Shown here: piece by piece, positions 1-12,868 of the stretch
Position numbering within the stretch: the stretch's first letter is position 1
Layout of the letters: every line of letters begins with the position of its first letter
Assembly: GCA_910591455.2 (NCBI GenBank)
Contig: OU342804.1
Coordinates: 3,142,199 to 3,206,198 of the forward strand
Source of the DNA: Pholis gunnellus
Taxonomy: Eukaryota > Chordata > Actinopteri > Perciformes > Pholidae
Length of the DNA: 64,000 nucleotides
Direction: 5' to 3'
The notes under the pieces: generated by a model
The model's input: the letters and a program-made list of their open reading frames with translations, nothing else
What the model was told of the DNA's origin: nothing
Database searches by the model: none
Program-made: the position numbers and the translations under genes

Positions 1-1235
1 GCGCAACATACACACGTGTGACGTAATATCGAGGTTTACTAACATTTGATGACACATTTATTACATTTGGTCACAGTGAGCGTGCGTTTTTTTCTGCCTG
101 AGATCACTGGAGATTCAAACAAGAGTGCGAGGAGTTCACACAGCGCACGATTCACTCTTTCCAGTTTTGGACACTCCTCTTGCACTCCTCGTGATCCTCT
201 TTCACCTCAGAAACTCTCCACACAATAGACCGTCTCCACTCTGAGTTTTAGGCTCTCATTGTCTGACTTAAATCATCCTAAATAGGCCCTACAAATAGTT
301 TTCATCATTATTATTATTTTGCATTGTCTGCCACTTTGTGTTTGTTGCTCTGGGAGTCACCAAAGTCACACATCCTACACAGGAGGCCTACACAGCAGCT
401 GTCAGATTCAGGCTGACAGATGATAAAGAAGAAAAGAAAAAGAGTGAGGACACCAGAGCCATCCACTTCCAATCATCTGGATTTCATCAGACCTGCTGAT
501 AAGCTGTACCCACCGTGCACTTCTGCAACGGCCCTCCTCTCTGGGAAAGTGTATGTTGCAAGTCAGCTTGAGTTTGTTTACTTTGCCAAGAACCTCAGTT
601 CACATGAGGTGTGTTGGATCACTCGTCCATGGCCAGGGGCAACACACTAGCTACAAACTTGATTATGGGAAAAAAAGGCTGCGCAACATTTCTTTAAGAA
701 CGGTTCCATTAATTCGAACATCTTTCATATTGATATATTGCGACACGTGATCGCTTACATCAGCTACAAGCAGATAAAATGTTGCAAAAAAAACAGAGAG
801 AACATTTTATAGCTGGTTATTTTTGCAACTCGCCACCAGCAATAAGACCTGCCTGTATTGCATGTGGACGTGGTGATAAACAACATTTCATCAGTAGCCG
901 GTGTTAATTGAAAAGAAAACCGTAAACCGGGTGGCGTGACATTTCATCTGCTGTCGCAAGTCAGTCGTGAACATCATTTCTCGGAGACGCGCTCGTGCTG
1001 ACAGTAGGTGGGTCGCTGTTGCCCCCCCCCCCCCTGAACGTCCCGCCTCCAGACAGTTAAAGTCGCTGACCGGTCTCCATTTCACAGCAGACGCGCAGAC
1101 AGCGGAGCCTCACACCGGTTCGAGGCGCCCCCCCTCCCTCCCCCTCTCCGCTGCAGGACCTTGTGCCCCCCCCCTACTTTTACTTTTCTTTTCTTGTTCC
1201 GAGTGTGAGCTTGTTTTTTTGTTAACACTGTGAAC
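1..1235. other. upstream/5' flank of pkp3
   Basis: No gene was recognised here. Short open frames at 46-228 and 420-650 have no recognisable domain. The last 270 bases become GC- and CpG-richer, with a C13 run at 1022-1034 and pyrimidine-rich stretches around 1127-1200. This fits a promoter and 5' UTR for the plakophilin gene that starts at 1236, but no TATA box or transcription start can be fixed from sequence alone. Confidence 0.4.
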
Positions 1236-1440
1236 ATGAGTGTGGCGGTGGCGGAGGGTTGTTTTCTGTCCGCTCTGCAGCCCAAAACCTCATGCACCGC
1301 TTACGTGGTTCCCTCGGACGGCCCGTCTCCGGACCCGGTGGCCAAAGCCAGGAGGGTCCGGGAGCAGGTCCGGATGCGGCTGGCGGAGAAGAGGTCCTCC
1401 TCCCTGCCCCGACTGGACGACGCGCTGATCGGATCAACAG
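1236..1440 (+). CDS. pkp3: pkp3 exon 1 (residues 1-68)
   Basis: Encodes the extreme N-terminus. The start is the ATG at 1236, because the peptide then reads MSVAVAEGCFLSALQP, aligning with the FLLSALQP region at the start of PKP3. The basic stretch KARRVREQVRMRLAEKR matches the arginine-rich, EQVR-containing segment of the PKP3 head. The donor GTGAGC at 1441 leaves phase 1. Confidence 0.93.
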
Positions 1441-4400
1441 GTGAGCCAGTCCTCCTCTAGATGTTGTTTTCCAGCCAACATACAGCAGGTTGAAGCGCCA
1501 TGAAATACATGTTATGCAATAACATGGACAGAATCACCAGTAAAAAACTGATATGGAATTAAAAAGCAGGGTGATGTAAAGTGTAGCTGTACTCACACAG
1601 ACAGACCAACATTTGGGCTGTTAATGCCACTTTGTCTGAGTGATCAATAGGCTTCACTACTGGAATGAAGAATTACTGCTGCTATAGTCTTTTTTTTTAC
1701 CACTTTGGCGATGGAACAAGTTGTTAACACAACAGTGACTTATTATCAGCCAATAACATTAGTTTTTGGAGTCGTCTGGCCACCTGATGGGTGTAAAGTC
1801 TAACGTCCGGTCTCCTTTTTAGCTCCGTGTTTAGTCTCCACCATCTCCTCCAGCAAACGTCCGATCACTTGGCTGCGTAAACTTCGTTGCCAGCTTTGGC
1901 AGTGATACACATATCACGATATATAGCGTGCTTTCTGGCACTTCATTAAATAGATAGTCTCTGTGAAATAACTATGTGGTAAAGCCTATTTTTGTGCAAT
2001 CCTTTGTGAATGATTTAGTCACATGAGCGGTTGTTATTAATATAAACGATATTGAAGTTCAACATTTGTTTTCCAATGAGAAACACTTTAACTTTTAAAC
2101 CAGGGCACAGGCGAGTGATTTCATAGATAGATGGTGAAACCAACTGAAACCAGTGAAATGTTAGACACTATGCGGATTGAATTGTGGGTTTGGTGAACCG
2201 TTGTTCGCTCTTTAACACTTTTATGAATCCGTATTTACCACATTGCTCCTGTAAATATCCCCATAGTGCCTTTTCTTCTCCATCCTGAGTTTATTGTATT
2301 GTATTTATTGTATCAAACTTGATTTGATTGTTTAATACTCTGGCTGTTGTTCCTATTTATTCCAGTAAGAGCTACATTATAATAGTGTCTGTGGCGTGTT
2401 AACAACACATACTTTTATGATATTTTGTGTGGCACTTTTATTTTACAGGGACTCTAAAGTGTCCATGGGTTTACAGTGTTGTGCATTATAGCATTACTTC
2501 ACAATGTTGTCTTTTTTTTTTGGCTGTGTTACATTCTTACCCTGTTTATGGTGTAATTACCATGCATCCTCACCATTACCACCCCACGATGTCATGCAAC
2601 ATGACTTAACATCTGTTCTCAGGGGGTCAACTTGTAAGTTTGGCATTCATTGACAGAGCAGCTCATTAAACATTAATCTCGTGCAGTTTGATGTGACTTT
2701 CTGTAAGTTAGAGACGAAACTGCAGGTATCTGTTTTAGGCCAGTGTATAAAATATGCCGTTTTTCTTTGATCCGAGTACTCTGAGGGTTAAACGTATCAC
2801 TTTCCTGTAGTGTAAGTGTACACCCTTTGAACACACAAGAGGGGGCTTCTGGGTTTGGCTCCAGAGGCAGGAAGGGTTTTGGGGGTAAATGTAACCATTA
2901 AACGGTCTTACTCTAAAAGATAAGCCTCTGAAGTGTTGGCGCCCGGTCGATAACAAAGACTAAGAAAAAAGTCAATAAGTCAGCAATGCTCTACCTTTAG
3001 TTTTCCAACCCCGACGACGTCATCAGGGGTCAACTCAGCTCGTGTTTTACAGAAGATCTGCGATACAGACCGGAGGCGAAAGAAAGCGTGACGGAAGTGG
3101 GCATTTAGGAGGCAGGGAGGGTCAAATGAGGGATGCCATACAGTTGCATTATGGGAAAATGTAATGATTCTGTTGCTTCGAAGAACTGTATCTCCTGAAT
3201 TTTCGAAGATGTAGACGTCATTGGGCCAAATTAAGCCAACGGCTAATTATTTTGTTTCTGAGGACAAGCAGAGCCGCATACCAAAATCAAATGTCACGTA
3301 CCCAACTGTCTGGAGAGAATATAAGCGCACCGCTGCAACATTATTGTGCATGCAGTCACGAACGTTCTCGTCATGGTGTGGAATTTTGAACAAAATAGGG
3401 ACCTCAGGACTATGTTGGGCTCCAGCTTTGGCTCTAATAATATGACAGGGGCGCAGCCAGAGAGCTGTTAGCATCCCTGTGTTAAAGCTAAGCATGCACA
3501 CGGTTATTATTGTCGTCCAGTTTGTTCCAAAAGTCTCCAGAGGATTGATGTTACAGCACTTTGGTGGAAAAAAACACAACGTTTATTCTTGTTATTTTAC
3601 TTTAAAAAGCCATTTCGTAGTTTTTTGATAGCAGATGACACATTTATAAATGTATAAAATGTCACAGTTTTACCCAGAATGTATGTAAAAGAGGGCAGAA
3701 TAGCTGTTTATGTATAGTTCTGTATAGTTCGTCTGCTACACAGGTTGGTATTTGTGCAGTATGAGAACCGCACCATGAGTGTGTTACTTCCTGCTCATTT
3801 CCTGTTTTTTTCCCTCTCTATGGAAACATTAATTATGACATCAGAGGTCCGGTCAGGACGGTCTCATAGTTATGACTGTTCACACGTTGAATGAGAACAG
3901 CTGCTCCATTAATTAAGAAGTGAATATTGAGCACACAGAACCACCTCTTGATAGTCTCTGCTCCAGTCAGCCTCTCAGATGATCCTCATCCGTCTCACCG
4001 CGGGCCGAGTCGTGACCTCGCATTCGTCTTTTTTAAAAGGAAAGTGAGGGAGAGGAAGGAGAAATGGACCGCTACTCCCTCTCCTGTCTGATAAGACAGC
4101 CGCACCTCAGTGTGACCCATCACGGGGGTCAGGGTGTTGTTCTGAGAGCTGCATGTAAGCTTGAGCGAGGCCTCCTTTCACTAGTAAAATGACTGACTAA
4201 CGGCATATCTCCAAGCCAACAAGGATCCCTTTTCATTAGAAATGTTCTATTACGCATTCGCAGTTTTACGATTTGATATTATTTTCTTTCTGTAACGTAG
4301 AGTTTTACCCCAAATGACTCGTTGCCTCCACACACACAGCCTAAAGATGTTTAAAGGACGGCACCAGACAACGGGAGCTACACTCCATCTGATTGGAGCC

Positions 4401-7400
4401 CCAAAAGTAGGAATGTAGTTTAGAATGTATTGCAATACGGAAGTACGGAGGACTGTGAATCCACACACACCTCCCATGTCGCTAAAAGTTAGAGACTGAT
4501 TGATTGATGGATGTCATTATTATATTGAAATTAAAATGCTCATAACTATAATATGGATTCAATCAAACATTAGGCATCCATCCATGTCATCTGCTGCGCC
4601 TGGATGGGAAACGCCCAGGTGGCATTTCGAGGCTGAGATGCTGTTTCCTGAAATATGCCAAATAACGGTGTTAAAATGTATAAACATGCACAATAACTGC
4701 AGCATTGCTTTAATTTAGATTTCCTAACACAAAAAGTAAGGAGCATTGAAGTGTGAGTTTGACTTTAAATGTGTTTTACGGTAAAGAGGTGTGGTGTTTA
4801 AAGTTAGGTAAGCATATTGTAGTTTATTTTTTTCTATAGTCCAAATAAGTACAATTCTGTCAGGAAATCAGCACATTACCTGCTGTGACCTTAGTTTGGA
4901 ACTTCTTTTGTGTGACATTTCAAGTTGGATGCCACTGAAAGAGAAAAAAGTTGGATGAAGTTCACACATTGTAGTCTGAACTCAACATAATCTGGAGGCA
5001 GTCCAGCTACAAAAAACTAAAAAAAAAGAAAGCAAAGGAAACAGATGGAGAGGGTGAGCTGAGCAACATAATGCTAAACTTAGGAGGAAATGAGTGCAGT
5101 CACAAGAGACGCTACTGTGGGTGAGTGTGAATGAACTCTACTCTTTAAATTGTCATTTAAAAAAAGTTAGCTGATGTGTGGTTCATCACCCTTCCGAAGC
5201 TCATTGACCACCCAGTGTGTGGAACATTCCTTTCCAATCCCCTCTTCACAGCCCGTTATCAGAGTCTATTTTAGACCGGTGTGCACTTTGGCCGGTGGGG
5301 TCGGGCCTGCTGTCATTGTCTCATATTTATCACTGAGTCAGAGGGCTAAGCATCAGAGAAAATTGGATGTACTTACATTTTGATAACACAATAACGGTTA
5401 AAGCACCTCTGGCCTTTTATTATCCTGTGACCTAAAATAACGAGTGTTGGACATACTGTCAGAAACTCAGAGCCGTGTCGTTTTTCACTACCTGAGGTAA
5501 TAAAAACTACCACGTTTGACAGCTTGTGAAAACATCCATATTCTCATCTGTTGTGAATAAAGTTAGATTCACAGTTGAGTAAGATAACAAGCAAAGGGCA
5601 CATAGTAACCATCCTAACCACCAAGGCCAAGGTCCAACCTTTGATCCAACGAAATGACAAAGAGTCAATTCTATACACATCCCCGTCTCAACTGTTCTGC
5701 TTAAAGGAGCTATTCGACATTCAGAGCATTAATTTAGCAGCAAAAACCTAATGTCCTGAGCAGAGGATGAGGTCCCTCTCCCTCTGTGTGTGTTGATGGT
5801 GTGCGGTTACAGCTAATAACGGCATCCCGACCGACAGCGCAGTCGCAGAAGCGTAGCGCCCAACCTCCAGCTCCCCCCTCTGGTAAACTTTGTTAGCTCT
5901 GTTTGCCATAGTTTGTACTGCGCTGTTAGCATCGTTACTACAAGCCGCAGGCTCACGCGTTGCCATGTTGAGAGCCGTGGAGCGACGATCAAAATGCTTG
6001 CAAATCTCATATGAGCCTCTTTTAATGCAAATCTTTTAGGCCTTTTAGCCTGAAGGATCGTCAGTATGTTGCGCATTTCACCCCACGCTTTTGCATTGTT
6101 GAGAGTAACTAATGTTGCGTGCAGTTATAAGACTCTGGTTATTGTGGGTGGAGTTTAGAGTGCCGGAGACCAAGGTGTTGGAGGTTGTTTTTTTGGATGT
6201 CATGGGACAGCGGAAAAATGAGTTTGCGACGAAGAACGGATTGAGAGAACACGGGGCTGAGAAAGGCTCGGCTGGATACAATGACCAAATACTGGCGAAT
6301 GAGAGAAGAAGCGCACATTCCATACGCAACACATACATAAATCACTGAGAGGCTTCTTGTTTTGTAGGAGCCATCTGGGCTTAATCAGCGTCATAAAACT
6401 TTGAGAGAGGAGTTGATTAAAAACATACTAAAGATAGCAGCACTCCCATATTATGGATTTCTCATGGCATGCAAGTGTGGTTTTTGTTACCTAACCATTT
6501 GACTTACTTCTCTCAGTATTTGAAGCAGTAATACAACGGATATGTGATTCACAAACCTTCAACGAAGAGCTAAAAGACACATCTAGGGTAGATTGGAGAC
6601 AACACCAGACACCCTGACAGAGAAGTCTGGATAATTGCAAGGCGTTCCAATAGATCCCCTACTGGACACACTCCCACTCTCCTGGATCATGACCAAGATA
6701 GATAGCTAGGTCAGAAACATACACAGAAAAGCTCATGTTATGCTTGAACAGAAGGAGTTTGTATGGCGTGTTGTGAGACAAGTTTGAAGGCAGGGTAATA
6801 AGGGGTCTCATCTGGGGTAATTTAAAGGTGCATTGTACAAGATTGGGAGCGCTTCGATTGCCTCTCAGCGGCTCTCAACATGGCCACGCCTGTGCTGGCG
6901 GCTCCTAGCAAACGTTACTGACAGCGCTAACGGTACAAACTACGGCAAACGTGCTGACAGAGCAAAACGTGTTTACCTGAGGGGGAACCGGAGGTCGGAT
7001 GATATGCTGTCGACCGTGACCGTCACATGAGCGCAGTGCAGAGGGGCGGCCGTGAGCCAGCCAGTGGGGCACACTCACGTGCACTAACATGCACTAACAT
7101 GCACTAAAAGGTCTGGGCCATTTCAACAAAGCAAGGAGAAGCTCTGATTACAACACACACGGGAGGGATAGTGACTACATTCTCTGCTCAGGTAGACGTT
7201 ACTCCACTATATCTCTACATAGCAAATGGTTGTTTGCTGCTATATTAATGCTCTAAATGTCATATATAGCAGTATATTGCATGTACTCTGTATTTCCAAT
7301 ATGTGGAATCTGAAAAAGTGTATTGTGTTTTATTTTTCAATTTGACACAGTTTTCATTTGTAATCATATCACATCAATGAGATCTACTAAGCAACGTAGG

Positions 7401-10400
7401 CTGTACAAACGTTAGGAAGTGAGACTATCTCCACGTGAAGACACTTGATCTGTCCGCCATCATCATGCACGTCCAAACACATCCACTAGCAGAGTTGCCA
7501 GATTAGATTGTTTTTCGGCTCATCACAATATATGTCAATTAACTACCCGACCCGTCAAGTGCCAAATTCATGCATTATATATAGGACTGAGTGCTGCGGC
7601 TCTGATGCTGATCCTGCTGCAGCTCCAACCCGGGAGCTGTCCAGAGTGTGTGTGTGTGTGTGTGTGTGTTTGAAAGAGAGAAGGGAACAGAAGCTGGACT
7701 ATTTCTAACTTACTCGGGGCGCTGCTTTGTCACTTTTTGACCTGCCCGCCCAAACTCGTGGTATTTTCTTAGTTTCTCAGAACCCACGGGTCGACCCGTG
7801 GATCACTACTAGCTACATAAAAAAAAAAAAGGTAGGGCTGAGGATAAGATTTGAAAAATGGAGGCGCGTTCGGTTAAATATTGATACATTGAATCTAATT
7901 GGCTTACTTTGTGCAAATTAAATCTTCCTTATATGTAAAGGTGTTTGCCATCCCTGTGGTTCTGTTGCTGTGTAATAAGAGATCCGGATTACATATACTA
8001 TGTGTGTGTTCTCCTTACTGCGATGGTCGTGTCTGAGCTTCCCTCACCCCTGACCTGATGATGCTTACGTTCAGGCATGCAGGGCCAGGCCCCCCCCCCC
8101 CCCCCCCCCCCCCTCCTCCCCCCTTTCCTTCCGTCCTGCTGGACCCGGATGGCGTGTGTTGTTTCTTTCTCCAAGCCGTTAACTTCAGGCAGCGCCCACC
8201 TTCCTCTCTCTGCTCAACTCTTAGCAGCTCACTCGTGTATATTGTTTTACAGTATAATGTGCTCAAGACTCTGAGAGTGTGAAACGTGCGGTTACATCCT
8301 GCAATCTATATTAAGGTCCCTTGATGTCTGAGTACATTATTAGCATCTGTGAAGTTCAGGGAATTCATTTGTTTTACAGTAGTTCTGCCCAATCACTGTT
8401 ATCTACAAAGACTTAAATGTGATTTACATGATGATTTCTGTTTAGTGATAACAACGGCATGTTAATATGCTTACGAACGACTTTTCGTTGTTTCCTTGGG
8501 TCAATCTCGTAGACAAATCTCAGCAGCCCTTCCTCTCAGAGATACAATACAATAGAGAACGTTTGGGAGACGGGTTCGGATCAAACTATCACATCCCTTT
8601 TCCACCAACATTCAACGAGTTCCGTTACGGTTTGCACACCTAAGTTTGAAACGTCATGAGCATTTTCATCAAAACTAAATTTGTTCAGAACCCGAAAAGT
8701 TGGTTCCCAGCCGAAACCAAAAAAAAGCTAGTTTTCCTTCCAACTGGTGACATCAGTTAGAAAGAGAGTATGGAGTCTTGCAAGTAATAATCTTCTACGT
8801 CTTCTTATCATTAATAGTTGGTCTGTGCTTTTTATAAAACTGAATATCTGTAAAAACGATCATAAAGGGTTATACATAGAACCATCAATGGCATGATGAT
8901 CAAAAACACTAATATTTCTTTCTTTCCTTTTTCTAGACTACAACCATCCTGAGGCCAAGAGCTTTTCCCACACCCTTGGTTTCAGTTCCAGATCCATGAT
9001 ACACACACCCAGCCGCGTCATGGCTGTGAGTACCGCCTGCCAGTACTGCATTACACTGTAAATATGCAAGAACATATTAACACAACAACTTAAAACTTTA
9101 CACTTACAGTGTCCTGTAAGGATGGCTCTTTGATATTACTACAAGAACTGGTGGATGGTTTAGGTATTATATTCTTTGTGGACTTGTGAGGAGTCATTGT
9201 AGTCTCCCAGCCAGAGACTTGTAAGTTTGACTGATGGTTTTCTTTGTGGAGTTTACTCATGCAGTCCAAAGATACACAACACAAGCAACCTGGTTGTGAG
9301 ATTGAACTACCCAAGTTATTTGCTGAGATCTGGTCCGTTGCCAGGATTTAAGAAAATAGTCCCCCCCCCCCCCCCTCCAATGCCCTCAGCTTAATTGTTA
9401 TGTGTTTGTAGCATTAGGTATCGAAAAATGTCAAGTACTGAATGCACGACGGTCTCTTTGTCACTTTGCTTTATCTCTATACCAGTGCTGAAGAAAGGTC
9501 TGGGTGATCCCATCAAAATTCCACATTAAGGAAAAAAAAACCCAAGCTCTGGGTTGTTTATATTTCTTCACACATCACAATCATCTTGGGCGGCGGCTTT
9601 TATTTTTGTACTATCGAGACATTGATAATAAGTGAAGCAGCAGAGCTACACCATTTTGCACGGAAAGCGACCATATTATCAAAGTACGCCAGTAAAACGT
9701 CAGCCTAAATATTATAAATATGCATACTTTTGTAACTATTAACTTAGTTACGTATTTGTCTACTCGCTTTACTTTTTCCCAGAGGAGCATAAAGTGAGCA
9801 ATGGACATACATGGAAGAACACGCTACTAACTTCTAGCCGATAGCAGGTTGTTTGGGAACAGAGACGTTACACCACGGCACAGGCTTTACAGCATACAGC
9901 CCATGGATGTGCTTATGTACATTATTACAGCCGCACACAGCTAGCAGGAAGCCGGCAGAACCAGCTATAAATAAGGGGTATTTAACGTATTCATCCTGGG
10001 AAGTTGGTTAGCCTAAAAAAGAATCCTCCGATCTACAGACGTCTCTGCGTGCATCTATGGCGACAGATTCACTGGCGCGATCAGTGCAAAATGGCCGCAA
10101 CACAACTGCAGCAACATCTAGTGGCAGTTGTCAAAAAAGCATCGGAGTTTCGTCTCTTTGCCTCTATACTCTTTGGTGCCCTTGCAAAAATGTAACAAAC
10201 AGATAGTGTGAGTGGGAAGAATTCTGTCTGAAAAAGGCAGCCAATGGCGGGCTTGTTATACTCACAGTCTACATCCTGGTGAGTCTGACTATCCTGACAT
10301 GACCTCGGTGATAGCTGTGACCCTGGCTGAGCTATGGGAGGGCAGCTGCATCGCTATGTCTGACAGAACACAAGCGGTCTGTACTATCAGACACACCCAG

Positions 10401-10758
10401 GGTAGATAAAATGAGTTAGAAAAAAAGAAAGAAGACAAAATGAATAACTGTCTGTTGTAAACACCATCCAACAGTTTACAGACTGGTTTGAACTTTGACC
10501 TACTGTACTGAGTGCAGGTCTCCTGAAGGGTTTCATGTGCAAAGAGGGATTCTTAGCAACAGTGTATTACCTTCATTTTTATCTCCAAATAAAGTGATTT
10601 ACATAATCTGGATAAACTGTCTGACTGACACTTCAGATGTCAGTGTGTTCCAAGATGTCAAAACCATGAAATAAGACCAAAGTTGTAATTCATAATAGTA
10701 TTTAACTCTAGCTATCTAAAACATTAACATTCCTCTAAAAGAGTGGGATGTTGTTCAT

Positions 10759-10790
<32 letters not shown>

Positions 10791-12000
10791 AATGCAATGC
10801 GCCAGTAATGTGTATGAATAACGTTTCCTCTCTGTTCGAATTGTCCAACCTGGCTGACCAAAATCCAGAACAATGTAAAGACAAGAAAAATATAAACAGG
10901 ATGCTGTTCTCTTGGCTTTTAACAGGCCGGTCTCACAATGCAGAGGCAGCAGTGAGCTTCCTGCAGCTTACAGTAGCCAAGCTTTGATGAAGGAGAGAAG
11001 GAAGAGCTGTTTACTGTGGAACGTCTCACAACACCTTTGTGCTGTTGTAGACAGTTTCATTAGCCTCAAGCACGGTTTCTTGTAAAAAACTATTAAGGAC
11101 GCTAATATAGCAGCAAACTACTATGTGCTACATAAAGACGTAGTGGAGTGATGTACCTGAGCAGATAAGGAAGTCGTTCTCCCTCTGTGTGTGTTTTAAA
11201 CTGAGTTTCTCTGTGCTTTGTGTATGCAGCCGGGACCGGCACCAGCATACCACCGCGACGCTACGCTGCTCTCATGCGGCTACAGCTGATAATGCCGTCC
11301 CCACCCTACGGTTCCTCCTCAGGTTAACAGCGGTAGCTCTGTCAGCACTGTTGCCGTAGTTAGCACCGTTAGCTGCTAGCCGCTCAGCCTTGTCCACGTT
11401 TAGAGCCGTGTGGAGGCAATCGATATTCTCCTTATTCCATATTGAGCACCTTTAAGAAAAGAAAATACTAGTGGTACTTTTTTTCTTGTTTGTACTGTGA
11501 AAGCTTCTCTCTAGTACTTTTTGCAGTACAGGGGAAGTTATATGCCAATTTGTCTTTTTATATCTGAAATGCTGGGGAAAAGGTATTCATCTTTCTGTGT
11601 CACCCTTTTATCTCCACCTTGCAGATGCCCACAGTACCCCTTCGCTCCTCTGGTTTCTCCTCTCGCTCTGCTGTGGAAACCAGTTCCAAGGCAGGCCATA
11701 AACAAACCAGCATGGTCCAGAACAGCTTCCAGTCCTCCCATCAGTCACACAGCAGAAGCAGACGCTCCAAGTCACTGTGCCAAGGCGACCAGGAGGCACC
11801 TTCTATCACCGTGTCGCCTCCTCCAGAGAACGCCTCCTACGTGATCACTGTGCCTCCCCTCGGCTCCCTAAGGCGCAGCCTCAGCGGGACACTGGCCCAG
11901 GAAAGAGGCTACTGGCAGGAGGAGGAGCAGCCGTGTCAGTACACCTACAAGGGCCCCTCCCACCGCACCATCAGTCGCATCACCAACCGACAGCAGCACT

Positions 12001-12036
<36 letters not shown>

Positions 12037-12455
12037 GCTCTGCCTTCGGCCAGGAGGGCTGGGTGGGGACCGGCAGGGGGGTCCCCATGGCAGGGGACGG
12101 CTGGGGGACACAGTGGCAGCAGCACGTGTCCAGGGCCAGCCACGGCATGGGGACAGGGCAGTGCCAGGCCACCCTCCACCGGGCCGCCTCGCTCCGCAGT
12201 GTGAGGAGCGTCGGGAAAGGAGTGGATATCTTGGACGGAGCGTCGATACACAGCAATGACCCACTGGAAGGGTGAGGCACATCATTCATTCATTTACCCG
12301 GGTAAACATCTGGGCCACCTCTGGCCCGGGTAATCTTCAATCGTAGCCCTGTCAAATACGTATATGTATGCTGTTTCCACAGCATACATATGAAAGGCTG
12401 AAGGAGTCTCACTCCATTATGACATTTTGAAAAAACTTTTATGTTTATCTGATTA

Positions 12456-12500
<45 letters not shown>

Positions 12501-12787
12501 TGCTGAGTCTGGACATGGCTACAGCTGTCAGATATCTGTCCGAGTCAGATGCTGCCTTGCAAGTTCTGGGAGCTGCATACATACAACACAAGTGTTACCA
12601 TTGCAACGATGCTAAAAACCAGGTAACACGGTTGCACGTTGACGCGTTTGGTCATATTTCCCTCACTTGCTGCAATTTATTTATGTGTTTAATTGTCCGT
12701 CTGCTCTTTTTTCATTTAGTCTGCCTGGTGTCCATTACCAGCACCTCATCTCCATATGTGTGTATTTGGTGTGTGTTGTTCCTGATG

Positions 12788-12868
<81 letters not shown>

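Larger units (their letters stand above)
1441..8936 (+). other. pkp3: pkp3 intron 1
   Basis: A 7.5-kb intron with no coding exon that I can support. It contains two oppositely oriented copies of a roughly 400 bp dispersed repeat (5720-6020 and 6826-7262), a (TG)n run at 7645-7669 and a C24 run at 8090-8113. The remaining sequence is unremarkable. Confidence 0.7.
9026..11624 (+). other. pkp3: pkp3 intron 2
   Basis: Contains a C14 run at about 9361, a (CA)n run at 10759-10786 and dispersed repeat family A copy 3 at 11090-11455, in addition to unremarkable intronic sequence. No additional exon is needed, because exons 2 and 3 join in phase 0. Confidence 0.7.

Noticed and set aside
5748..6076. 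Minus-strand open frames in pkp3 intron 1
   Set aside because: They lie in a copy of dispersed repeat family A and are not conserved as frames in the other copies.
8015..8282. Pro-rich/Gly-rich frames around 8.1 kb
   Set aside because: Produced by the C24 homopolymer in pkp3 intron 1.
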